Part shown: one piece after another, positions 45,092 through 54,231 of the stretch
Numbering within the stretch: position 1 is the first letter of the stretch
Layout of the letters: the number at the start of each line of letters is the position of its first letter
The notes under the pieces: model-generated
Seen by the model: only the letters and a program-made list of their open reading frames with translations
What the model was told of the DNA's origin: nothing
The model's database searches: none
Assembly (NCBI RefSeq): GCF_011604685.1
Contig: NZ_CP050063.1
Location: 1,634,501 to 1,698,500, forward strand
Direction: 5' to 3'
DNA: 64,000 nucleotides
Source: Spirosoma aureum
Lineage (GTDB): Bacteria > Bacteroidota > Bacteroidia > Cytophagales > Spirosomataceae
Position numbers and translations under genes: made by a program

Positions 45092-46390
45092 ATGAACAGG
45101 AAGCGCGTATTCGTTGATGATTTACCGGTTTTCCGCTGGCAGGCATTGACATGGGCCATAACCCGGCAAACGCGCGCAGACGCTTTCATAGCTTTTCTTA
45201 CAAATAACGATATTTCTTACCCGAATGACCCGTTTCCGAACCGACTATTTGTTGGGGCGAAACGGGTCATTTCGCTATCGGGTAAAGACACATTTCAGGA
45301 ATTATATGACGCTCATTGCGCCCGGCCCGGTTTTTTGGTTGGCTATTTCGGGTATGATGTAAAAAATGAGCTCGAAGCGCTAAACAGCCGTAATCCTGAT
45401 CGGCTGGGATTCCCGAACACCCATTTTGTTGAGCCAGAATGGGTTATCGACTTTCTGGAGAATGAAGTAACCGTGTGGGGAGAAGGAGACGTAGATGCGC
45501 TTATGCAGGCGATTTCCCTTACTCATCCATCAGATCGACGGGGTAGTGCCGTGACTACGATAACGTGCCGTGTTACTCCCGAAGAATACCAGGCCAATGT
45601 CCGCCAGATACAACAGCATATTCTGGCCGGTGATGTCTATGAGTTAAATTATTGCATCGAATTTTTTGCCGAACACGTCGACATCGATCCCCTGACCGTG
45701 TACCAGGCGTTGAATGAGCGGTCGCCAATGCCATTTTCGAGCTTCCTCAAAATTGGTGATCGGTATGTGATGGGTGCTTCGCCAGAACGGTTTTTGAAGA
45801 AAGAAGGCCTGAAGATTCTATCTCAGCCAATAAAGGGCACAATTCGGCGTGGAAAGACACCGGCTGAAGACGCCCGGCTCCGTACTGAGTTATTGAGTTC
45901 GGAAAAAGAGCGGGCCGAAAATCTAATGATCGTTGATCTGGTTCGCAATGACCTTGCCCGGAGTGCCCAAACGGGTTCCGTGCGCGTAGACGAGCTCTTT
46001 GGGATATACGGTTTTCAGCAGGTGTATCAGATGATATCGACCGTTTCGGCAACGTTACGAGATACGATTACCTGGGCCGATGCGATTCGTCATGCTTTTC
46101 CGATGGGCAGTATGACCGGAGCACCTAAAATCCGGGCAATGGAATTGATCGACCAACTAGAGGTCAGTCGACGGGGTGTTTATTCGGGGACAATTGGTTT
46201 TATAACGCCCGATGGCGACTTTGACTTCAATGTTGTTATCCGTACGCTGCTTTATGACTCACAAAGTCAATATGCATCCTTCTCTGTCGGAAGCGCTATT
46301 ACCTACGATGCTGACCCTAAGCAGGAATGGGAGGAGTGTCTATTAAAAGCGCGGGCTATCCGGGAAGTGCTGGAGCGATCTTTTCAGTAG
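45092..46390 (+). CDS. pabB: Aminodeoxychorismate synthase component I (PabB-like chorismate-binding enzyme)
   Basis: 432 residues. The chorismate-binding C-terminal domain shows SQPIKGTIRRG, LMIVDLVRNDLARS, the block PMGSMTGAPKIRAMELIDQLE, RGVYSGTIGF and the final DPKQEWEECLLKARA. The PIKGT motif and length fit PabB or the stand-alone anthranilate synthase TrpE-like proteins of Bacteroidota; the absence of a trp-type glutaminase gene and the shorter N-terminus favour PabB, with folate p-aminobenzoate as product. It follows the NYN gene by three bases. Confidence 0.78.
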   Translation: MNRKRVFVDDLPVFRWQALTWAITRQTRADAFIAFLTNNDISYPNDPFPNRLFVGAKRVISLSGKDTFQELYDAHCARPGFLVGYFGYDVKNELEALNSRNPDRLGFPNTHFVEPEWVIDFLENEVTVWGEGDVDALMQAISLTHPSDRRGSAVTTITCRVTPEEYQANVRQIQQHILAGDVYELNYCIEFFAEHVDIDPLTVYQALNERSPMPFSSFLKIGDRYVMGASPERFLKKEGLKILSQPIKGTIRRGKTPAEDARLRTELLSSEKERAENLMIVDLVRNDLARSAQTGSVRVDELFGIYGFQQVYQMISTVSATLRDTITWADAIRHAFPMGSMTGAPKIRAMELIDQLEVSRRGVYSGTIGFITPDGDFDFNVVIRTLLYDSQSQYASFSVGSAITYDADPKQEWEECLLKARAIREVLERSFQ

Positions 46391-46692
46391 GTACTACTCC
46401 GTCATCAGTCACATCATTAACGAAGGTCCCCAGGAATGAACCTTGCCAGTTGAAAACTGCATACCGTTTAAAATATAATTGCTCTTTCGGTGTGGAATTC
46501 ATCCACTTTTCTAGTCTTGCTCTATAAGCGAAGCAACATTTTCTAATCAAATACGCTCATTATGAGCGAGGTCGACCGTTTGTTAAATTTACTACTATAA
46601 ATTTAGTTAAAAAACGTTAACCTTGTAACCAGCTAGTTTGGTTTCGATTATTTTTGCTTCTGATACACCGATCACCCTTTACCTATTCGCGA
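46391..46692. other. Intergenic region upstream of the outer-membrane barrel gene
   Basis: No gene is supported; small open frames here overlap the pabB end and have no family likeness. The right part contains the promoter of the next gene (entered separately) and the AT-rich leader with TAAATTTAC / TAAATTTAG repeats. Confidence 0.4.
46623..46656 (+). promoter_or_regulatory. Predicted promoter for the outer-membrane barrel gene
   Basis: TATTTTTG at 46649-46656 matches TAnnTTTG exactly. TTG at 46623-46625 is 23 bases upstream, slightly far. Because the -7 box covers the TTG at 46654, translation must begin at the ATG at 46693. Confidence 0.45.
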
Positions 46693-49533
46693 ATGAAAAA
46701 CCTCTTCATGCTGGCTGTGCTATGCCTGTTTACGGCGGCACTTTATGCCCAGACTGGCTCCCCTCGATTTACGTTACAGGGGCGAGCCGTTGACACTGCC
46801 GCAGCTCCACTGGCTTCTTCTACGGTCATGTTGCTCAATCCTAAAGACTCGTCGCTGGTCAATTTTACCAGAACTGATGAAAAGGGAGCGTTCATATTCA
46901 AGAATCTGAAGGCTGGTAATTACGTTCTGAAAATTTCATTCGTCGGATTTATCCCGTACAACCAGGTTATCAAATCGGGCGGTGAAGCCCTGATTGATCT
47001 TGGACCTTTGAAGCTAAAGCCAATTACGAGAGAGCTGATGGAGGTTGTTGTCAGAACAGCTAAGGCTCCACTAACGATAAAGGGCGACACCATTGAGTAT
47101 AACGCCAGTTCGTTCAAAGTGCCCCCCGGATCGACTGTTGAGGATTTGCTGCGTAAACTGCCCGGCGTACAGGTTGATCAGGACGGAAACATTCGTGCTC
47201 AGGGACAGGAAGTGAAGCGAGTAACCGTAGACGGAAAGAATTTCTTTGGCAATGACCCCAAACAGGCTACTAAAAACTTACAGGCCGAATCGATTTCAAA
47301 AGTGCAGGTCTTCAATGACAAAACAGAGCAGGCTAAATTAACCGGCGTTGACGATGGGAAGAAAGAAAAAACGGTTAATCTGGAACTGAAAGAAGAGTTT
47401 AAGAAAGGCGGTTTCGGAAAAGTAACGGCCAGTGCCGGACCTGCTTCCAATGATATACCGGCGCGGGGCGAAATCAAGGGAAGCTACAATAAATTCAATG
47501 CGAAAAATCAGTTTTCGCTGGTTGGACTGGGTAATAACACGAACCAGCAGGGATTGTCGTATAATGATTATCAGGATTTTAGAGGTAGTAATTCATATAA
47601 CGGGAATCAAAATGCTGACTTTGGGTTTAGTGGGGGCAACTTCTTTTACTATTCCGATAGTGGCGACGAAGGCCTGGGCATTCCGGTAAGCGGTCGGCAG
47701 GGCACTGGTTTTTCTAATAACGTGGCTGGTGGAATCAACTATAATTATGATACGAAGAAAAAGAAATTCAGCAGTAGCTACTATTATAACCAGACACGGC
47801 TTGACTTGAGTGCCCTTCGAAATCAGACCTACTACCTGCCGCAGGGTCAATATCAGATCAATGAAACCAGTAACCAACTGAATTTTAACGGAAACCATCG
47901 GGTCAGTTTACGGTATGAGGCCCAGTTGGATTCGGTCAATACATTGGTTTTTATTAACAACAGCCGGTTAGGTAATGGGAACGCCAACCTCGACAGAATC
48001 CAGGATCTGGATCGTAATAACGGTGTAACGACTCAAAATACGACCAAAAATGCCAGTACACAGCGCCAGATTGCTTCGTCGAGCTCACTGATTTACCGGC
48101 TGAAAATGAAAAAGAAAGGGAGAAGTTTTGCGGCCAGTACTACTTACGAAATTAATACCAACGACGCCAATTTGAAACTGGACGCCAGCAATCAATTCTC
48201 ACAACCAACAAGCGTCAACGAAACCTTACGGCTCATTCGGCAGGATCAGGGGACCAATAGCCACCGCAGCGAGTACAAAGCCAGCCTGCAATATGTGGAA
48301 CCGTTTGCCAAAAAGTTTTTTTGGGAAACATTTTACAATTTTAGTCTACGCTATGACGAAGTTGACCGGGATGTGATTGACCGGGGCGAGAACAACAGCG
48401 ATCGGGTCCGAAACGACTCATTGAGCCTGTATTATAAGAATAATTACATCTATAATCGCCTTGGAAGTAGTATTCGCTATACGTTTAAAGGACTGAATAT
48501 ATCGGGAGGACTGGCTGTGCAGCGATTTACATTGAATGGGCAATTTGCTCGTGATCAAACGTCTCCATTACTCGGGGAAATCAATCGGGTGTTCACTACG
48601 GTTATTCCGAACGTAAACCTGAATTATGATCTGAAAAATAACCGGTATCTCTACGGTGGCTATAATGTCAGCGTACAGATACCCACATCCCGCGATTTGC
48701 AACCCGTGACGAATAATAGTAACCCATTATTCATCAATAAGGGAAACCCGAATCTGTTGCCGCAGTTGGGGCATAACCTGAACATTGGGTTCAATTACTT
48801 TAATCCGGGTAGTTTCATTAATCTCTATATTGGCGTGAACGGCACCCAGTTTGTTAATCAGATTGTATATAGTCGAAATACAGATGCGCAAACGCTTATT
48901 ACGACTATCCAGCCCGAAAATCTATCGGGCGGGCGTATGATTGGATCATACCTGGGTTTTGGTTTTCCGCTCAAAAAAACCAAAGCAACGCTTGACCTGA
49001 ATGCGAACCTGAATTTTAGTACAAACCCAGCCACAATCAACAATGTAACGAATGAGACACGGGGTCAGAACTATGGCTTCGGAACCCGCCTTAGCCTGAC
49101 GCCCACCGATTGGCTGACGTTCTACGGTAATGCCAATATCGGTATCAGCAATACCCGCTATTCGATTAACACAGGCCAGAATCAGGTCTTCCTGAACAAT
49201 AATTTTGGCGGTGATCTGACGGTGAAGCTGCCCCATGATTTTTATATTAACACGACACTGAATTATCGGGTCAATAAAAATGATCTGCTCAATTTCGATC
49301 AGCGCATACCACTGCTAAATGCCTCGATTTATCACATTCTGGGTAAAGCCAAGCGAGCCGAAATCCGGCTGTCGTCGGTTGATTTGCTCAATCGGAACAT
49401 CGCGATTACGGCCAATGCCAGCCAGAATTATGCGCAATATGAACGCACTCAGACGTTGGCCCGCTATTTTATGCTTGGCTTTACCTATAATATGCGTGGC
49501 GTTACAGCGAAGATGCGCCGGGATGGATTTTAA
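46693..49533 (+). CDS. Outer membrane beta-barrel protein (TonB-receptor-like, carboxypeptidase-regulatory domain)
   Basis: 946 residues from the ATG at 46693. Signal peptide (~1-20, ending LYAQ), then a CarboxypepD_reg-like domain (RFTLQGRAVDTAAAPLAS, IPYNQVIKSGG), a plug-like region (VEDLLRKLPGVQVDQDGNI, KRVTVDGKNFFGNDPKQATKNL) and a long barrel of aromatic-rich strands ending RGVTAKMRRDGF (OMP_b-brl_3 family). It lacks the typical SusC TonB box and the DEVVVVGYG motif. It is followed at 49572 by a GLPGLI gene, a common pair in Bacteroidota; the substrate is unknown. Confidence 0.85.
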   Translation: MKNLFMLAVLCLFTAALYAQTGSPRFTLQGRAVDTAAAPLASSTVMLLNPKDSSLVNFTRTDEKGAFIFKNLKAGNYVLKISFVGFIPYNQVIKSGGEALIDLGPLKLKPITRELMEVVVRTAKAPLTIKGDTIEYNASSFKVPPGSTVEDLLRKLPGVQVDQDGNIRAQGQEVKRVTVDGKNFFGNDPKQATKNLQAESISKVQVFNDKTEQAKLTGVDDGKKEKTVNLELKEEFKKGGFGKVTASAGPASNDIPARGEIKGSYNKFNAKNQFSLVGLGNNTNQQGLSYNDYQDFRGSNSYNGNQNADFGFSGGNFFYYSDSGDEGLGIPVSGRQGTGFSNNVAGGINYNYDTKKKKFSSSYYYNQTRLDLSALRNQTYYLPQGQYQINETSNQLNFNGNHRVSLRYEAQLDSVNTLVFINNSRLGNGNANLDRIQDLDRNNGVTTQNTTKNASTQRQIASSSSLIYRLKMKKKGRSFAASTTYEINTNDANLKLDASNQFSQPTSVNETLRLIRQDQGTNSHRSEYKASLQYVEPFAKKFFWETFYNFSLRYDEVDRDVIDRGENNSDRVRNDSLSLYYKNNYIYNRLGSSIRYTFKGLNISGGLAVQRFTLNGQFARDQTSPLLGEINRVFTTVIPNVNLNYDLKNNRYLYGGYNVSVQIPTSRDLQPVTNNSNPLFINKGNPNLLPQLGHNLNIGFNYFNPGSFINLYIGVNGTQFVNQIVYSRNTDAQTLITTIQPENLSGGRMIGSYLGFGFPLKKTKATLDLNANLNFSTNPATINNVTNETRGQNYGFGTRLSLTPTDWLTFYGNANIGISNTRYSINTGQNQVFLNNNFGGDLTVKLPHDFYINTTLNYRVNKNDLLNFDQRIPLLNASIYHILGKAKRAEIRLSSVDLLNRNIAITANASQNYAQYERTQTLARYFMLGFTYNMRGVTAKMRRDGF

Positions 49534-49571
49534 TGGTTCGTTGTAGTTAATGGATTGGCTATCTTTTAGAT

Positions 49572-50318
49572 ATGAAAAAATTAATAATGTTTATTGTACT
49601 GCTGATGAGCGTATCGGCAGTAGCCCAGCAAACAGAAGGCGTTGTTACCTACGAACGGAAAACGTACTGGACAAAGATTTACTCCCGGATGACGTACCTG
49701 AGTCAGGAACAAAAAGACCGTATTGCTCAGACCTGGAAGAATGACGAGGAGAATAAGGAGAAAATGAAACTGACATTCAATCAGGATGCAAGCCTGTATA
49801 CCTATGTCAACGAGATGGGAAGTACAGATGATGGTCGATATACATGGCGGAATCAGGAGTTACTTCTATACCGAAATTTCGCCAAAGAACAGAAAACCGA
49901 CGTCGTAGAAATGCTGGGGAAGACCTACGTCATTGACGATTCACTACATACACCCGTTTGGAAAATAGGCAATCAGATCAAAGATATTGCCGGGTATATA
50001 TGCATGAGGGCTGAATCAGAAGATCCCATTAAAAAGCAGAAAATTACGGCCTGGTTTGCGCAGGATATTCCCGTCTCGGCAGGTCCAGAGCGTTACAATG
50101 GTTTACCGGGGCTTATTCTAGAATTGAATCTGAACGATGGTGATGTTGTCATTGAAGCTACAAACGTGACGTTCAGAAAACTAACACCCGACGAACTGAA
50201 GCTGCCCAAGCTCAAGGGTAAGAAAATTAACGATGTCGCCTACGATGAGCTTATCCGCCAGCATATTGCCGAAAGTATGACCGCTCACCGCAATCCCTAT
50301 TGGGCCATTCGGTATTGA
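49572..50318 (+). CDS. GLPGLI family protein
   Basis: 248 residues with a signal peptide (~1-19, SVSAVAQ). The signature Tyr-Asn-GLPGLILEL lies at ~175-185, and IAGYICMRAESEDP and KITAWFAQDIPVSAGPERY are the preceding strands. GLPGLI proteins form a Bacteroidota-only secreted family, usually next to outer-membrane beta-barrel proteins, with no defined biochemical role. It starts 38 bases after the barrel gene and has a hairpin behind it, consistent with a two-gene operon. Confidence 0.88.
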   Translation: MKKLIMFIVLLMSVSAVAQQTEGVVTYERKTYWTKIYSRMTYLSQEQKDRIAQTWKNDEENKEKMKLTFNQDASLYTYVNEMGSTDDGRYTWRNQELLLYRNFAKEQKTDVVEMLGKTYVIDDSLHTPVWKIGNQIKDIAGYICMRAESEDPIKKQKITAWFAQDIPVSAGPERYNGLPGLILELNLNDGDVVIEATNVTFRKLTPDELKLPKLKGKKINDVAYDELIRQHIAESMTAHRNPYWAIRY

Positions 50319-50346
50319 TAACTTTTTCGTAAAATAATAATGCTGA

Positions 50347-50397
50347 ACGACCAGAAGCCATTGTTGAAGAGTTTATTCGGCAATGGCTTCCGGTCGT
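50347..50397. terminator. 17-bp hairpin after the GLPGLI gene
   Basis: 50347-50363 and 50381-50397 pair with one wobble and a 17-base loop. It ends the barrel/GLPGLI transcript. The convergent GNAT gene stops at 50482, about 85 bases beyond it. Confidence 0.6.
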
Positions 50398-50481
50398 GTA
50401 CGCAGGGCGGGTAATTCTATAGTAAACACTGACAGGCCAGGCTTTTATGGTTACGATAAGTGGCATGGGATGTTTCCAGAC

Positions 50482-51036
50482 TTACCCGGCTTTTTCTGAA
50501 GAGACAGGTTCGTATAACATTCCCGTACAGAGACAATATTTTCGGCCAGTACGGGCCAGAATATCACAGTTTTTGCAAGATGAGCATTGATTCCAGAAGC
50601 GTTCATCCTGTGGTAATTCGCTAAAGGCCACAGGCCGAAATCCTAACTGGCTGTTGAGGTTCATAACAGCCTGGCCGGTCGTGATGCTAAACAGTTTAGC
50701 TTTTGGAAAAAGGCCACGACTTAAGCTAAAGAGCGCTCGTTTAATCTGCTGAGCAACCCCGTGTCGACGAAAATCGGGTGCCACAATGAGACCGGAATGA
50801 GAAACAAACTGTCCATTCTCCCAGACGTCTAGATAAGCAAATCCAGCCCATTGTCCGTTTTTCAACGTTGCAATAATTGCTTTTCCATCCAGCATTTTCT
50901 GCCGCAGATAGGAGGCAGAACGCCCGGCAATGCCCGTACCTCTTGCCTGAGCGCTTTCCGCTATTGTGCGGCAGATTGAATCGACGTGGATCAGGTGCAC
51001 TTTTGATGCCACGGTAATCGTTATGTCCGTTTCCAT
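50482..51036 (-). CDS. GNAT family N-acetyltransferase with Cys-rich tail
   Basis: 184 residues. The GNAT fold is shown by GQWAGFAYLDVW, HSGLIVAPDFRRHGVAQQIKRALF (motif A: R/Q-x-x-G-x-A-like loop) and LNSQLGFRPV (motif B). The last third is unusual: WNQCSSCKNCDILARTGRKYCLCTGMLYEP, with six cysteines that could bind a metal ion. Similar Cys-tailed GNATs occur beside arginine-synthesis genes in other Bacteroidota, where an N-acetylglutamate synthase role has been suggested; no arg gene is adjacent here, so the substrate is undefined. Confidence 0.75.
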   Translation of the reverse strand: METDITITVASKVHLIHVDSICRTIAESAQARGTGIAGRSASYLRQKMLDGKAIIATLKNGQWAGFAYLDVWENGQFVSHSGLIVAPDFRRHGVAQQIKRALFSLSRGLFPKAKLFSITTGQAVMNLNSQLGFRPVAFSELPQDERFWNQCSSCKNCDILARTGRKYCLCTGMLYEPVSSEKAG

Positions 51037-51072
51037 ACTAAGAGCCTTATAAAGCTGCTACTCGCCTGAACC

Positions 51073-51441
51073 TTATGGAAGACAGGTGTTGAGTTGACGA
51101 TGATATTCAGTACGCAGGGCACGGGGTAATAAGTAATGAATTATGTCAGCTCGGGTATCGCGTTTATCCATCAACATAGCCAGCCGATAAATGTAGACCG
51201 AGCAAACTGCGTTACTGACCTGTTTGTCGCCGTCTTTCAGTAACTCTTCAGCAGCCAGCAAACATCGCTTCAGGGCTCTGAATTTATTCTGGTGCGCCAG
51301 AAGCGATGTTACCTCACATAGTTTATGTAAGATCGTATAGACGCTGGTCTCATTGGGTAAGACCATAAATTCCTGCCGGGCTTCCGGTATCCGATTGATC
51401 AATAGATTGAGCAAATCAGATTTACTAATGACATCATTCAT
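51073..51441 (-). CDS. Small all-helical hypothetical protein
   Basis: 122 residues with no signal peptide, predicted mostly helical: SDLLNLLINRIPEARQEF, then SVYTILHKLCEVTSLLAHQ, LKRCLLAAEELLKDG, VSNAVCSVYIYRLAMLMDK, and LLPRALRTEYHRQ. The pattern of two helical hairpins resembles small DUF families (for example DUF7674) often found as single genes in Bacteroidota. The start is 37 bases downstream of the GNAT start on the same strand but the gene lies upstream of it in transcription order. Function unknown. Confidence 0.5.
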   Translation of the reverse strand: MNDVISKSDLLNLLINRIPEARQEFMVLPNETSVYTILHKLCEVTSLLAHQNKFRALKRCLLAAEELLKDGDKQVSNAVCSVYIYRLAMLMDKRDTRADIIHYLLPRALRTEYHRQLNTCLP

Positions 51442-51902
51442 AGCAATGATTATTAACGTACTGCCAACCTATGCTAATAATTCCGTGCCATGATTATAAG
51501 TGAGTATTTATGTTGCTGTATTTCAATTAATTAACAAAAAGTTGCTATGCCAGGCGGGCAGCTAAAACCTATCATTTTGATAAGATGCTCTGTCAAAATA
51601 ATAGTGACCAGCTCACAACCTGTGCACGTATTTGTCGGTAAAGTGGGTTGATTCAGCTATCAATGCCATGTTTTAATTAGTAGGTATCAGTCTGGAAAAT
51701 AATCTGACTGAACTAGTCAGAACGATGCAGTAAACGAATAGATATGAAGCTCCTGATTATAACCGCTCAATAGTTTGATAATGCAAGTATGAAAAACAAA
51801 AGATAAAGAATAAATAATTGACGATTAATGATTTTGGTTGTACTTTGTTTTGTGTATTTTGAATTTATATACTTTAAATTGCGTCGATAATCTTCCTCTT
51901 TT
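51442..51902. other. Divergent non-coding region
   Basis: Separates the hypothetical gene (minus) from the membrane-protein gene (plus). It is AT-rich near the plus-strand gene, with several T-rich boxes (for example ACTTTG and ATTTTG) but no clean promoter. No coding sequence, repeat or RNA is supported. Confidence 0.4.
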
Positions 51903-52982
51903 ATGTTGGCCGCCCGTGGTTTCTGGCTTAAGTTTTCGGAGACTCTTTGCCTGCTTCTGGTACTGATCGGGATAATGCAGGTGTCGGAGGTTACCTCACG
52001 CTGGCAGTTTGAGGTAACCTCCGACTGGGCTAAACTGTGGCTTGCTCTGGCTGGCGTGCTGCTGATTAGCTTTCTTATTGCCTTTAGCTGGCAGCGCAGC
52101 GGCAAGGGTGAGAAGCTGCATGGACTGTTTCAGACGATCATTGCGTTTTACGTTGCCTATGCAATTACAGGCTATGGAGCCGCTAAAATTCTGAAAACCC
52201 AGTTTCAGCCGCCTAACTACATTCTTGAAACACCCATTGGTGACCTCAACGGTTTCTGGCTGACCTGGACCTATTACGGTTACTCGCAAACGATGGCCTA
52301 CATTCTGGGCTGGACTCAGATTATAGGGTGCATTCTGTTACTCTTCCGACAAACGCGGCTGATCGGCGTATTTGTCTTGCTCCCCGTAATGGTCAACATT
52401 GATCTGATTGACCATTTTTATGAAATCTCTCCACTGGCTTATTACAACGCCCTTCACTATACATTCCTGCTGTTTTTTCTGCTCTTTCTGGATTATGACA
52501 GGCTTAGGCTGGCGTTCCTGTCGTATCAGGAAAAAGTGAGTCTAAATGGCCGGACCGTTCTGCTGAATGTCATACGGGTTTTGGTGATTGGGTTTGCGTT
52601 CTGGCGCATTGGTGCCCTGCGTGATGGCTTCCAGCCTAAAACGAAATTAAATGGGGTCTGGAAAATCGAAAGCATTGCCCGAAATGACCAAGTCGTTGTG
52701 CCATCGGCTTATCAGGATTCGGTCTGGTCGAAAGTGTATTTTGAATGGCGGTACGGCTGCCTATTCAAATACCATCCCGACAAGTTTCAAAAGCGGGATT
52801 TGCGGGGCAATTACAAGATCGACGAAACCGCTAAAATCATTCGCATCGGCTTCCCAAACGAAAAGGGAGATTCGGCTGATTCGATGCGGGTTAATTATAC
52901 ATTTCTCAACGATAGCACGCTGACCATGCAAGGACGATATAAAGCAGACTCGCTGGCGCTAAAGCTGCGAAAACTGATCTGA
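51903..52982 (+). CDS. Membrane protein (DoxX-like) with C-terminal lipocalin-like domain
   Basis: 359 residues. About seven helices in the first 240 residues (FSETLCLLLVLIGIMQ, LWLALAGVLLISFLIAF, IIAFYVAYAITGYGAAKIL, and others), resembling the DoxX-like group of small membrane proteins. The last ~110 residues (LNGVWKIESIARNDQVV to YTFLNDSTLTMQGRYK) are a soluble, beta-rich lipocalin-like or SusE-like domain. The coding sequence carries a 15-bp palindrome near residues 28-41 (entered separately) that encodes EVTSRWQFEVTSD; this loop lies between the first two helices. Function unknown. Confidence 0.6.
   Translation: MLAARGFWLKFSETLCLLLVLIGIMQVSEVTSRWQFEVTSDWAKLWLALAGVLLISFLIAFSWQRSGKGEKLHGLFQTIIAFYVAYAITGYGAAKILKTQFQPPNYILETPIGDLNGFWLTWTYYGYSQTMAYILGWTQIIGCILLLFRQTRLIGVFVLLPVMVNIDLIDHFYEISPLAYYNALHYTFLLFFLLFLDYDRLRLAFLSYQEKVSLNGRTVLLNVIRVLVIGFAFWRIGALRDGFQPKTKLNGVWKIESIARNDQVVVPSAYQDSVWSKVYFEWRYGCLFKYHPDKFQKRDLRGNYKIDETAKIIRIGFPNEKGDSADSMRVNYTFLNDSTLTMQGRYKADSLALKLRKLI
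51984..52024. repeat. Perfect 15-bp palindrome inside a coding sequence
   Basis: TCGGAGGTTACCTCA (51984-51998) and TGAGGTAACCTCCGA (52010-52024) are exact reverse complements with an 11-base loop. It is in frame, and both arms encode EVTS. It does not share the intergenic family core. Confidence 0.75.
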
Positions 52983-53053
52983 TTAGTGAATTTTTGGGAA
53001 TTTCCTGCCCGTAAATTTATACCCACTCGTTACCTGCAATTTGTTATTTCTCT

Positions 53054-54109
53054 ATGCGTCAACTCTATTTACTTCTTTTTGTCTGTATATCATTTGTGGC
53101 TGCTGGACAAACTACACCGCCCACCGCTACACCAACCCCTGCCGCTCCCGATTTAAACGAACGCGTTCGGCAACTGGAAGAGAATCTACGTTATTCAGAT
53201 CAGGTATTGAATAAGAATATTGACGACCTGCTCTGGTATCAAAAACTTGGCGATGTTGCGATTATCGATAAAGTACGCTATACCAGCAAACCCCCGCATG
53301 TAATCAAAAATCCGACAGGTCAGGGTGCCAGCAATCCGGTCATTATTCCGGCTTATACGTTTATTCCCAAAAAGTACGCAACGTCTAAGAAACTGCCCTT
53401 ACTGGTTTTCGTTCACGATGGGGTTCATGGTGATTTTGGTACTTTATATGCCCATGTTGTGCGGGAGTTACTGGATCAGGGCTACCTGATCGTTGCGCCT
53501 GAATACCGGGGTAGCGTTGGTTATGGCGGTGGATTTTACAACCAGATCGACTACGGTGACTACGAAAACGACGATGTGCTGGCCGGAAAACGATGGGCAG
53601 TTGAAAACATGCCGCAGGTAGACGCCGACCGCGTTGGTATTATTGGCTGGAGCCACGGCGGAATGATTTCGCTCATGAATATTTTCGATCATCCCGAAGA
53701 TTATAAAGTGGCCTATGCCGGTGTGCCCGTCAGCGACATCATTGCCCGGCTTGGCTATAAACCGCAGCAGTATCGGACGATCTTCTCAGCTGCGACTCAC
53801 ATTGGTAAAGATCCTTCCGACAATGTAGCCGAATATCGTCGCCGGTCGCCGGTCTGGAACGCACAGAAGCTCAAAACACCCCTGCTGATTCATACCAATA
53901 CCAACGACGAAGATGTGAATGTGCTGGAAGTCGAATCGCTGATCAATGCCCTGAAAGCCCACGAAAAAAAGTTCGAATACAAAATTTATCAGGATGCACC
54001 GGGTGGACATAGTTTCAACCGACTCGATACGAAACTGGCTCGCGAATCGCGCGAAGAGATTTATAAATTTCTCACTCGCTATCTGAATCCGCCAGCTGGT
54101 GTGAAATAA
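53054..54109 (+). CDS. Secreted alpha/beta hydrolase of the prolyl-oligopeptidase (S9) type
   Basis: 351 residues with signal peptide (ending AAGQ, residue 19) and a short Pro/Thr linker. The catalytic fold has the oxyanion region FVHDGVHG, nucleophile Ser200 in GWSHGGM, an acidic residue in TNTNDEDVNVLE (Asp285 or Asp287) and His319 in GGHSFN. It lacks the propeller of full prolyl oligopeptidases, so it is a free-standing peptidase or esterase catalytic domain acting in the periplasm. It is followed at ~120 bases by the TolB-propeller/amidohydrolase gene on the same strand. Confidence 0.8.
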   Translation: MRQLYLLLFVCISFVAAGQTTPPTATPTPAAPDLNERVRQLEENLRYSDQVLNKNIDDLLWYQKLGDVAIIDKVRYTSKPPHVIKNPTGQGASNPVIIPAYTFIPKKYATSKKLPLLVFVHDGVHGDFGTLYAHVVRELLDQGYLIVAPEYRGSVGYGGGFYNQIDYGDYENDDVLAGKRWAVENMPQVDADRVGIIGWSHGGMISLMNIFDHPEDYKVAYAGVPVSDIIARLGYKPQQYRTIFSAATHIGKDPSDNVAEYRRRSPVWNAQKLKTPLLIHTNTNDEDVNVLEVESLINALKAHEKKFEYKIYQDAPGGHSFNRLDTKLARESREEIYKFLTRYLNPPAGVK

Positions 54110-54231
54110 AACTACTGCCTGATTAACTAGTTTGTAGTCAGCTAATTAATTGAGTACTATCTCTTCTTGCAGACAGCATCCAGCTGCCTGATACGAATTT
54201 ATTGCCTTCCTTTTTTTACTGCTAACTCACT

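Noticed and set aside
46356..46550. A 64-codon minus-strand frame overlapping the end of pabB
   Set aside because: No family likeness; overlaps the conserved end of the PabB-like gene.
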